Assembly: GCA_910587495.1 (NCBI GenBank)
Contig: CAJUMT010000011.1
Coordinates: forward strand, 28,805-36,575
Length of the DNA stretch: 7,771 nt
Origin: an uncultured Lachnospiraceae bacterium
GTDB taxonomy: Bacteria; Bacillota_A; Clostridia; Lachnospirales; Lachnospiraceae
Direction: 5' to 3'
The notes under the pieces are model-generated. The model was not told the origin of the DNA and ran no database searches. It worked only from the letters and a program-made list of their open reading frames with translations. This document shows positions 1 to 6,093 of this stretch, one piece after another. How positions within the stretch are numbered: position 1 is the stretch's first letter; every line of letters starts with the position of its first letter. Both the position numbers and the translations under genes were made by a program.

Positions 1-1620
1 TACGCGTGTGTTGTCCTCTCTGCTGAAGGATTCAAATATTACCTTTTGATATTCTTTTGACATGCCAATACCTGTATCCTTCACCAGGAAATGAGTGCGA
101 ACACGGAAAGGTTCCTTTGGAAGCGGTTCTTGGTACACTGTCACTTGAATAGATCCGTTTTCCGGCGTAAATTTGACGGCATTCCCCAGCAGGTTAATCA
201 ATACTTGATTCAGCCGTACACTGTCACAGAACACATCCTCTGAAAGAATTTCGTAAGCAGCCGCGTCAAACTGCTGATTCTTCGCTTTGACCTGAGGCTG
301 TATAATATTGACAATGCTGTCCATCACCTCTCTTAACGACATTGGTTCAACATTCAGCGCCATTTTACCGCTTTCAATCTTAGATATATCCAATACGTCA
401 TTGATCAACCCCAGCAGATGTTTGCTGGACAAGGCAATTTTATGTAGATAATCCTGCACTTGTGCCGGATTATTTGCATTATCTATCGCCAAAGACGTCA
501 TCCCGATGATGGCGTTCATAGGAGTTCGTATGTCATGGCTCATGCTAGAAAGGAAGACCTGTTTGGCTGCGTTGGCCTGTTCCGCCTCTTTTCGCACTCT
601 TTCCGCGTCTTTCCGGGCTGTATCCATTTCCATATTCATGCGCTTCAATTCAGATACTTGGTTTCTGAACAGTTTCAAATATTGAAAGAATATGTAAAGA
701 AGCATGGCAACTACCGCGAAAGAAGCGGCGTAAACAATGGTAAGCCAACATCTGCCCATTCCTGAGATCGCATGATCAAGTCCATCGAAGGGAAGAACCG
801 TCACCAAATACCAATCACAGTAGGGGAGATTGGTACAATACAAGTGATGACGCGATTCTCCCTTTTTTAGAATAACGGAATAGTCTTCTCCGGCATTCAT
901 GGCCACTGTCAGCTGCTCAATATAGGTATCCGCTTCCTCGCTCTGGTCATCAAAAATACTGTAAAGTCTGTCAAAGTAATTTTCATGAGCATCGTCCTCA
1001 TTCCCAATAACGTAGCTTCCATCCTTTCGAATGACAAAGGAATAGCTCAGCGAACTGTCTGAGTCAAGAAAAAGAACCTCCCCCATATACTTGGTGGAGA
1101 GTCCCACAACCATGGCAAGACTGCCGCTTCCGCCAGACATAGGATATTCACATGGGACACCGAACAAAATCACGCCCTCCCCGTTGCTGTTAACAGCGGA
1201 TGCCGCCTTGCGCTCTCCGTTTTGCAGGCTCTCTAAAAACGGCTCAGGGTGCTTAAACTCCACAGGATCGCCATAAATCATTTCAATTTCGCCTTCGGGC
1301 GAATATAAGGCGGCGCACAAAAAATGCCTTGCTTTTGCGCCGTATTCAATTTCTTCTTTCGAGCCGTAGCTGGAACTTCCGTCTCCTGCCGCGATATGCG
1401 CAATAGATTCCGCCATCGTCAGGCGGAGTTCAATGATTGTTTCAAAGTGCAAAGATACCTGCTCATTCATTCCGGACATATAAGCGGTGCCGATATCCTC
1501 AATCGTGTTTTCGCTCATGTTGTGAATTGATACTCCAAGGAATGAAAACACGAAGATAGTTAAACAAATAACTACTGCTATGCTGATTTTCAAAGATTGA
1601 GGCAAAGCCTTATTTTTCAT
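1..1620 (-). CDS. Membrane-bound sensor histidine kinase with extracellular Cache-like domain (3' end cut by window edge)
   Basis: The open frame of 540 codons runs from an ATG at 1620 to the left edge without a stop, so the C-terminus is missing. The start is firm: an in-frame TAG lies at 1627-1629 and the first residues lead into a membrane segment. Domains seen: TM1 at about residues 11-31, an extracytoplasmic region at about 32-290 that looks like a Cache-type ligand sensor, TM2 at about 291-312, a charged coiled-coil linker at about 317-355, HisKA with phospho-acceptor His362 in SHDIRTP, and the start of HATPase_c with an N box (NLLGNAVKFT, about 477-485) and a G1 box (DTGIGM, from 515). 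It should autophosphorylate on His362 in response to an external or envelope signal. The H box style (MSHDIRTPMNAIIGM) is typical of hybrid kinases, so a receiver, and perhaps an Hpt domain, probably follows beyond the window. The ligand cannot be named. It lies 68 bases behind the soluble hybrid kinase, in the same direction. Confidence 0.93.
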   Translation of the reverse strand, partial: MKNKALPQSLKISIAVVICLTIFVFSFLGVSIHNMSENTIEDIGTAYMSGMNEQVSLHFETIIELRLTMAESIAHIAAGDGSSSYGSKEEIEYGAKARHFLCAALYSPEGEIEMIYGDPVEFKHPEPFLESLQNGERKAASAVNSNGEGVILFGVPCEYPMSGGSGSLAMVVGLSTKYMGEVLFLDSDSSLSYSFVIRKDGSYVIGNEDDAHENYFDRLYSIFDDQSEEADTYIEQLTVAMNAGEDYSVILKKGESRHHLYCTNLPYCDWYLVTVLPFDGLDHAISGMGRCWLTIVYAASFAVVAMLLYIFFQYLKLFRNQVSELKRMNMEMDTARKDAERVRKEAEQANAAKQVFLSSMSHDIRTPMNAIIGMTSLAIDNANNPAQVQDYLHKIALSSKHLLGLINDVLDISKIESGKMALNVEPMSLREVMDSIVNIIQPQVKAKNQQFDAAAYEILSEDVFCDSVRLNQVLINLLGNAVKFTPENGSIQVTVYQEPLPKEPFRVRTHFLVKDTGIGMSKEYQKVIFESFSREDNTRV

Positions 1621-1630
1621 ATTTTTCTAT

Positions 1631-1636
1631 CTCCAC
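1631..1636 (-). promoter_or_regulatory. Weak ribosome binding site of the membrane sensor kinase
   Basis: The minus strand reads GTGGAG, ten bases before the ATG at 1620. This is a poorer match and a longer spacing than the AGGAGG or GGAGG sites of the upstream genes, so this kinase may be translated less efficiently. Confidence 0.55.
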
Positions 1637-1643
1637 AGGTTTT

Positions 1644-1680
1644 AATATTTGAGTTGTCGGATTATTGGGTTCTCAATATT
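1644..1680 (-). repeat. Imperfect inverted repeat between the two kinase genes
   Basis: In the 68-base gap the arms AATATTTGAG (1644-1653) and CTCAATATT (1672-1680) can pair over nine bases with one bulged base and an 18-base loop. The stem is AT-rich and no clear U-tract follows on the minus strand, so it is not a convincing terminator. It could be a weak RNA processing or stability element, an operator half-site pair, or chance. Confidence 0.3.
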
Positions 1681-1688
1681 CCATACCC

Positions 1689-4271
1689 CTAACAGCCCCT
1701 CAGCCTGCTTATGACCTGGAACATTTTTTGGATATCCACCGGTTTTGCCAAATGTTCATTCATTCCGGCGTCCTTTGCCAACGCGATATCTTCTTCAAAC
1801 GCGTTGGCTGACAACGCAATGATAGGTACTGTCTCCGCGTCTTCCCGTCCCAGGCCGCGAATCACCCGTGATGCCTCATATCCGCTCATGACTGGCATCA
1901 TCAAATCCATAAGTACGCAATCAAACGTCCCCGGTTCGGATGCCGCGAACGCATCCACGGCGGCTTTTCCGTCGTTGGCGGTCACGACCTCCATGCCTGC
2001 ATCCTTGAGAATATACTCCACGATTTCACAGTTGATCTCGTTGTCCTCCACCAAGAGCACGCGCATCCCGACAATATTGTCCGGCACATTCCACGCCTCT
2101 TCCGCAGGCTCTTTGCTCCATGTCTCATCAATTCGAACAGGTAGTGTAATTTCAACCATGCTCCCTTTGCCGATCTGACTGTCTATCTCAACCGTTCCCT
2201 TCATCTGATCGACCAGTTTCTTTACAATGGACATACCAAGTCCAACACCATTATAGTTGCTTCTCGCACCCTGATGATCCTGCGTAAAAGGTTCAAAAAT
2301 ACGCTCCTTAAAGTCCTTGCCAATACCAATCCCAGTGTCTTTGATTACAAAACGGCAGTTTGCCGTTCCATCCTGGAAGGCAGTCTCCTCCACCCGGACA
2401 AATACAGAACCACGGGGCCGATTATACCTGATGGCATTATCAATGACATTCATCACGATCTGTTTCAAATGCAGTGGATTACCGATAACTCTCCTATGCC
2501 GCAGACCGGACGCCTCCAACTCCAGTCGAATTCCCCGCTCTTCTGCCAAGGGAGACAAAATCGTGATGCATTCTTCCAAGGTATCATGAAGATCAAAGGG
2601 TTCCTCCACCGCCAGCCTCCCGCTCTCCAACTTGCTAACCTGAAGTACATCGTTTACCAGGGAGAGTAGATGCTCCGTTGACACACGAATTTTCTCCCGG
2701 CACTCCCTCTGCCGCTCCGGATCATCCTGGCTTTTTTCCAGAATGGCCAGCATTCCCAGAATCCCGTTGATTGGCGTGCGCAGATCGTGAGACATGTGAG
2801 AAAGAAATTCACTTTTTGCCGAATTTGCCTGCCTCACCCGCTCAAGAAGTTCCATAATAGACTGTTCCTGCTTCTTTCTGGTCACCATGGTTTCTGTGAT
2901 GTCTTGATGGTATCCATTCAGGCTGGCACCTGTTTTTTCGAAGATCTTGTCCGGCACGCCGCCGCAACGGACATAAATCTTCCCCAATTTCGGATGATTC
3001 CAGGGGTAGACCACTTCGGAACATCCGTTTTTCAACATCTCCCGCACGGATTCTTTCACCATCTCCACATAATCTGGATCAATGCCTTCGAACCAGCGTC
3101 GGTAACACTCCTCTGGTCCGATACTGTCTGGCACGCCCAAAAGAATCCGCATGGTCCGGTCCGCATACATTCTCGGCGGACAGCCCGCCTCCAGCTCAAT
3201 CGTCCAGATACCTGTCCTAGCTCCCTCCAGAATGTCCTCAAGACTCTGTCTTGCCTCCAGCTTATATTTTTCTTCCTGCTCCACAAGGGCGTTGACGTCC
3301 CGCTGGGCAAAAATCGCGCAGTTCTCCACGGCTGTCTTCTCAGTGGCAGAAAAATGAATTTCCAAATGTTTTAGCCCAAAGGAACAGTCCTTCACCTGGT
3401 ATCGGACCGAGAATTTTTTCTTAGTCCTGAGCCTGTCAAGCACATAACTTTTTTTTGTCACAGCGCGAAGCCGTTCCTGATCCCGGGGAACCACATACTC
3501 GGAAATATACCTCTCCATAGCCGCCGCATAGCCTTCCTGAAAATAGGCCGCCCAGTCCACCCTCATCTGCTCGCTGCTACGGTAAACCTCACATTCGCCT
3601 GTGTCGAAGTTCACCTCATAAATGCCCAGATAGTCCATACTGAGGGCATGGAGCACGTTATAGCTCCTCTTTTGAAGTTCCCGGACCAAGTTGCGCCGTT
3701 TCAGGGAGGACACAATAAAGTACGCCGCAGTTTGGAGCATATTTGAAGCATATTCCAGCGACTTCACAGGGGGATTGTCCACACCGTAAAAACCAATGAT
3801 CTTTTTGCCGTCATACAGAGGGACCACAACAAGAGAATGTATGCATTGCCGCTTCAGATTCTCATACTGAAGCGGCTCGGTCTCCTGGATATCTTCCAGA
3901 CTTTCAATAACGATATGCTTGCCGACACTGAACTTCTGATACCAGCTGGCGCACACCTCCGGCGGAACATTTTGGAGGCTCTCCTTTTCCGGCTCCACGC
4001 CGTCGGCCACCCACTCGTAAGTGTTGTCGTCGCCGCCAGACTCGTTTTGCTCAAATATATAAGTCCGTTCTCCGTTCAACGCTTTTCCCAAGTGCTCCAG
4101 CAGCACCTCCAGCGAATCATCCGGTGTTTTTTCCAGCAGGGCGACACGAAGGCCCTCGTTAATGACGGCCTCCAGATTCTGAACACTTTGTATCCCGTTG
4201 TGTCGTTCACAGACCCCGGCGGCTGGAGCGCCCTCCCCAATCCGTTCAAAAAGTCTCCCTGAATAATCCAT
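1689..4271 (-). CDS. Soluble hybrid histidine kinase, GAF-PAS-PAS-HisKA-HATPase_c-REC
   Basis: The product is 860 residues from the ATG at 4271, chosen because GGGGAGG lies eight bases upstream; the TTG at 4307 has no such site. No membrane segment or signal peptide is seen, so it should act in the cytoplasm. Domain order: GAF at about 30-190, a first PAS-like domain at about 203-330, a second PAS_3-like domain at about 345-462, a short coiled coil, HisKA with His495 in SHDLRTP, HATPase_c with the N box around Asn608 and Asn612, G1 DTGIGI from Asp645 and G2 GVGLGM at 675-680, then a C-terminal receiver at about 735-857. The receiver has all key residues: Glu742/Asp743, phospho-acceptor Asp789, Ser821 and Lys843. 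Kinase and receiver therefore both look active. No Hpt or output domain follows, so phosphate must pass to an Hpt protein elsewhere, or the receiver serves as an internal brake. The signal bound by GAF or PAS is not evident. It follows ridA by 36 bases. Confidence 0.95.
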   Translation of the reverse strand: MDYSGRLFERIGEGAPAAGVCERHNGIQSVQNLEAVINEGLRVALLEKTPDDSLEVLLEHLGKALNGERTYIFEQNESGGDDNTYEWVADGVEPEKESLQNVPPEVCASWYQKFSVGKHIVIESLEDIQETEPLQYENLKRQCIHSLVVVPLYDGKKIIGFYGVDNPPVKSLEYASNMLQTAAYFIVSSLKRRNLVRELQKRSYNVLHALSMDYLGIYEVNFDTGECEVYRSSEQMRVDWAAYFQEGYAAAMERYISEYVVPRDQERLRAVTKKSYVLDRLRTKKKFSVRYQVKDCSFGLKHLEIHFSATEKTAVENCAIFAQRDVNALVEQEEKYKLEARQSLEDILEGARTGIWTIELEAGCPPRMYADRTMRILLGVPDSIGPEECYRRWFEGIDPDYVEMVKESVREMLKNGCSEVVYPWNHPKLGKIYVRCGGVPDKIFEKTGASLNGYHQDITETMVTRKKQEQSIMELLERVRQANSAKSEFLSHMSHDLRTPINGILGMLAILEKSQDDPERQRECREKIRVSTEHLLSLVNDVLQVSKLESGRLAVEEPFDLHDTLEECITILSPLAEERGIRLELEASGLRHRRVIGNPLHLKQIVMNVIDNAIRYNRPRGSVFVRVEETAFQDGTANCRFVIKDTGIGIGKDFKERIFEPFTQDHQGARSNYNGVGLGMSIVKKLVDQMKGTVEIDSQIGKGSMVEITLPVRIDETWSKEPAEEAWNVPDNIVGMRVLLVEDNEINCEIVEYILKDAGMEVVTANDGKAAVDAFAASEPGTFDCVLMDLMMPVMSGYEASRVIRGLGREDAETVPIIALSANAFEEDIALAKDAGMNEHLAKPVDIQKMFQVISRLRGC

Positions 4272-4279
4272 ATACCTGT

Positions 4280-4286
4280 CCTCCCC
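4280..4286 (-). promoter_or_regulatory. Ribosome binding site that sets the start of the soluble hybrid kinase
   Basis: The minus strand reads GGGGAGG, then eight bases, then ATG at 4271. The match and spacing are near ideal. The in-frame TTG at 4307 directly follows the ridA stop codon and has no Shine-Dalgarno match in front of it, so it is very unlikely to be the main start. Confidence 0.9.
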
Positions 4287-4307
4287 ATTGACCGTTTCCC
4301 AAAACAA

Positions 4308-4676
4308 CTATTTTACAGCGATTGCCTCCACCTCGCAAAGCACTCCTTTGGGAAGTTCCTTTACCGCCACACAGCTTCTTGCCGGCCTGGACACAAAATA
4401 CCCCGCATAGACCTCGTTAAATGCGGAGAAGTCTCCCATGTCCGCCAGAAAACAGGTTGTCTTTACGACTTTTTCAAATCCGCTGCCTGCCGCTTCCAAT
4501 ATAGCGCCTACATTTTTACAGCTCTGATTCGCCTGCGCGGCAATCCCTTCCGGAATCTCTCCCGTAGAAGGATCTACCGGAATCTGACCAGACGTATAGA
4601 TCATTCCGTTTATTTCATATCCCTGTGAATAAGGGCCGATCGCCCCTGGCGCTTTCTCTGTTGCAATAATTTTCAT
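4308..4676 (-). CDS. ridA: RidA family enamine/imine deaminase (YjgF/YER057c/UK114)
   Basis: The complete protein is 122 residues, close to the 124-128 usual in the family. RidA hydrolyses reactive enamines and imines such as 2-aminoacrylate, formed by PLP enzymes like serine/threonine dehydratase, to the keto acid and ammonia, so protecting PLP enzymes in the cytoplasm. It normally forms a trimer with active sites between subunits. Family signatures are all present: GPYSQG with Tyr16, TSGQIPVDP (28-36), VKTTCFLADM (71-80), and PARSCVAV with Arg100 and Cys102. Arg100 and Glu115 correspond to E. coli Arg105 and Glu120, so this looks like an active RidA rather than one of the Rid2-7 groups without the arginine. 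The loop before PARS is about one residue shorter than in Bacillus YabJ. AGGAGG lies nine bases before the ATG. The gene sits 49 bases after radA and 36 bases before the kinase start. It ends in TAG, in frame with the kinase. Confidence 0.95.
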   Translation of the reverse strand: MKIIATEKAPGAIGPYSQGYEINGMIYTSGQIPVDPSTGEIPEGIAAQANQSCKNVGAILEAAGSGFEKVVKTTCFLADMGDFSAFNEVYAGYFVSRPARSCVAVKELPKGVLCEVEAIAVK

Positions 4677-4685
4677 AACATGTTT

Positions 4686-4691
4686 CCTCCT
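4686..4691 (-). promoter_or_regulatory. Ribosome binding site of ridA
   Basis: The minus strand reads AGGAGG nine bases before the ridA ATG at 4676. A second ATG at 4681 is only four bases from it and opens just two codons, so 4676 is the start. Confidence 0.85.
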
Positions 4692-4696
4692 GTATG

Positions 4697-4717
4697 ATTA
4701 TTTAAAATAATATTATT
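4697..4717 (-). promoter_or_regulatory. Nested AT-rich palindromes in the radA-ridA gap, possible promoter or operator
   Basis: Two overlapping palindromes occupy the gap just upstream of the ridA ribosome binding site. One has seven-base arms, ATTATTT (4697-4703) and AAATAAT (4705-4711), around a single base. The other is the perfect 12-mer AATAATATTATT (4706-4717). The stretch has no G or C, unlike the genes beside it. It could hold a -10 region or an operator for an internal promoter driving ridA and the kinases; a weak TTAAAC -35 with a 17-base spacer to TTTAAA can be drawn. It is not GC-rich, so I do not call it a terminator. AT-rich gaps give such patterns by chance fairly often. Confidence 0.3.
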
Positions 4718-4725
4718 AGATCAGT

Positions 4726-6093
4726 TTAAGATATCACCTTCAAGGCGTCCCCCACTGTGGCCGCTCCCACAAGACGTATTCCGGTGATGCTCTTTACCTG
4801 TTCTAAACTGCTCTGCGGCAGGATCACCTGGGTAAAGCCAAGCTTTTTCGCCTCCTGCACTCTTTGCTGGGCCATACTGACTGCCCGTACTTCCCCGCTT
4901 AAGCCCACTTCTCCGAATACAATGGTTTTACCTGATACGGGAATATCTTTATAGCTTGAGATGACTGCAAGCACCAGTCCTAAATCCAGCGCTGGTTCGC
5001 TTAAACGAAGACCTCCGGCAATATTTACATAGGCGTCATAACCAGACAGCGGAAGATTCAGCCTTTTTTCCAATACCGCCATCAAAAGATTGACCCGATT
5101 ATAGTCTATACCCGCCGCCGTACGCCTGGGCAGACCGAAATTGGTTCTGCATACTAAAGCCTGCACTTCCAAAAGCATGGGTCTGGTTCCTTCCATGGCG
5201 CAGGCTACCACCGACCCGGAGGCGCCTTCCGGCTTTCCGCTTAACATATATTCCGAAGGATTCGGCACTTCTTTTAATCCGGCTTCCTGCATTTCAAATA
5301 CGCCGATCTCATTGGTGGAACCGAACCGGTTCTTTACACCTCTTAAGATCCGATAGGAAGCATGGCGATCTCCTTCAAAATAAAGTACCGTATCCACCAT
5401 ATGCTCCAGTACTCTGGGACCCGCCACCGTCCCTTCCTTCGTCACATGTCCAACAATAAATATAGTAATATTCTGTTCCTTTGCCAGCCGCATCAGGACG
5501 CCTGTGGCTTCACGCACCTGAGAAACGCTGCCTGGCGCAGAAGAAATCTCTTCCTGGTACATAGTCTGTATGGAATCTATGATCAGTACATGGGGCTTTT
5601 CCTTTAAAACCACGTCTTCTATATCCGCAAGATTGGTCTCGCATAAAAGTTTCAGCGTATCCTGAAAGCTGCCAATCCTTAAAGCTCTCATCTTGATCTG
5701 CTGTAAAGACTCTTCCCCTGATATATAAAGCACTTTCAGAAGCCGCTCCGACAGGTTCCTGCAAACCTGAAGAAGAAGCGTGGATTTTCCGATACCGGGG
5801 TCCCCTCCCACCAGTACTAAAGAGCCTGGAACAATCCCTCCTCCAAGGACCTGATTAAGTTCCGTCATACCGGTAGAGATAATTGTATGGTCTTTAGAAT
5901 CAATATTTTTTAGAGAAATCGGGGTTTTTACTGCCCCTGCACTGCCTTTTTTGCCGCCTGATCCTTTTTGTCTGACAGTTTTTGGCTCCTCAGCAAAAGT
6001 GTTCCATTCCCGGCAGGCCGGGCATTGCCCCGCCCATTTTGCCGACTCGAACCCACAATTCTGACAAAAGAACACGGTGGCGCCTTTTTTCAT
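4726..6093 (-). CDS. radA: DNA repair protein RadA (Sms), RecA-like branch-migration ATPase
   Basis: The complete protein is 455 residues, the normal size. RadA binds single-stranded DNA and, with RecA, drives branch migration and D-loop extension during recombinational repair and, in competent species, transformation. Visible in order: an N-terminal C4 zinc finger with Cys10, Cys13, Cys24 and Cys27; a RecA-like ATPase with Walker A GDPGIGKST (97-105) and Walker B VLIIDS (169-174); the RadA-specific KNRFG motif at 254-258; and a C-terminal Lon-protease-like domain at about 290-455, which serves as a structural and DNA-binding scaffold and is not expected to be proteolytic. No key residue is missing. 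Its ATG overlaps the clpC stop as ATGA, and GGAGG lies seven bases upstream inside clpC, so translation is probably coupled. In Bacillus subtilis radA also follows clpC, with disA next; here ridA takes that place. Confidence 0.98.
   Translation of the reverse strand: MKKGATVFFCQNCGFESAKWAGQCPACREWNTFAEEPKTVRQKGSGGKKGSAGAVKTPISLKNIDSKDHTIISTGMTELNQVLGGGIVPGSLVLVGGDPGIGKSTLLLQVCRNLSERLLKVLYISGEESLQQIKMRALRIGSFQDTLKLLCETNLADIEDVVLKEKPHVLIIDSIQTMYQEEISSAPGSVSQVREATGVLMRLAKEQNITIFIVGHVTKEGTVAGPRVLEHMVDTVLYFEGDRHASYRILRGVKNRFGSTNEIGVFEMQEAGLKEVPNPSEYMLSGKPEGASGSVVACAMEGTRPMLLEVQALVCRTNFGLPRRTAAGIDYNRVNLLMAVLEKRLNLPLSGYDAYVNIAGGLRLSEPALDLGLVLAVISSYKDIPVSGKTIVFGEVGLSGEVRAVSMAQQRVQEAKKLGFTQVILPQSSLEQVKSITGIRLVGAATVGDALKVIS
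6090..6093 (-). other. ATGA stop-start overlap of clpC and radA
   Basis: The clpC stop TGA (6092-6090) and the radA start ATG (6093-6091) share two bases in ATGA. With GGAGG at 6101-6105 this is a typical translational coupling junction and supports one transcript for both genes. Confidence 0.9.

Noticed and set aside
460..1530. Short plus-strand open frames opposite the membrane kinase
   Set aside because: The minus strand is continuously open here and encodes a coherent sensor kinase; the plus-strand peptides look random.
1711..2669. Plus-strand open frames of 131-155 codons opposite the receiver and ATPase domains
   Set aside because: They are antisense to intact, motif-rich kinase domains and show no domain of their own.
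2787..3374. Plus-strand open frame of 195 codons
   Set aside because: It lies wholly opposite the hybrid kinase PAS and linker region, has no recognisable domain, and its composition is that of a reverse-complement shadow of a well-supported gene.
4293..4304. Small hairpin GTTT-AAAC just after the ridA stop
   Set aside because: Four A/T-dominated pairs with no U-tract are too weak for a terminator.
4673..4681. Two-codon mini-ORF ATGTTATGA overlapping the ridA start
   Set aside because: Its ATG is only four bases from the Shine-Dalgarno site, and the ridA ATG at nine bases is the better start. It is most likely chance.
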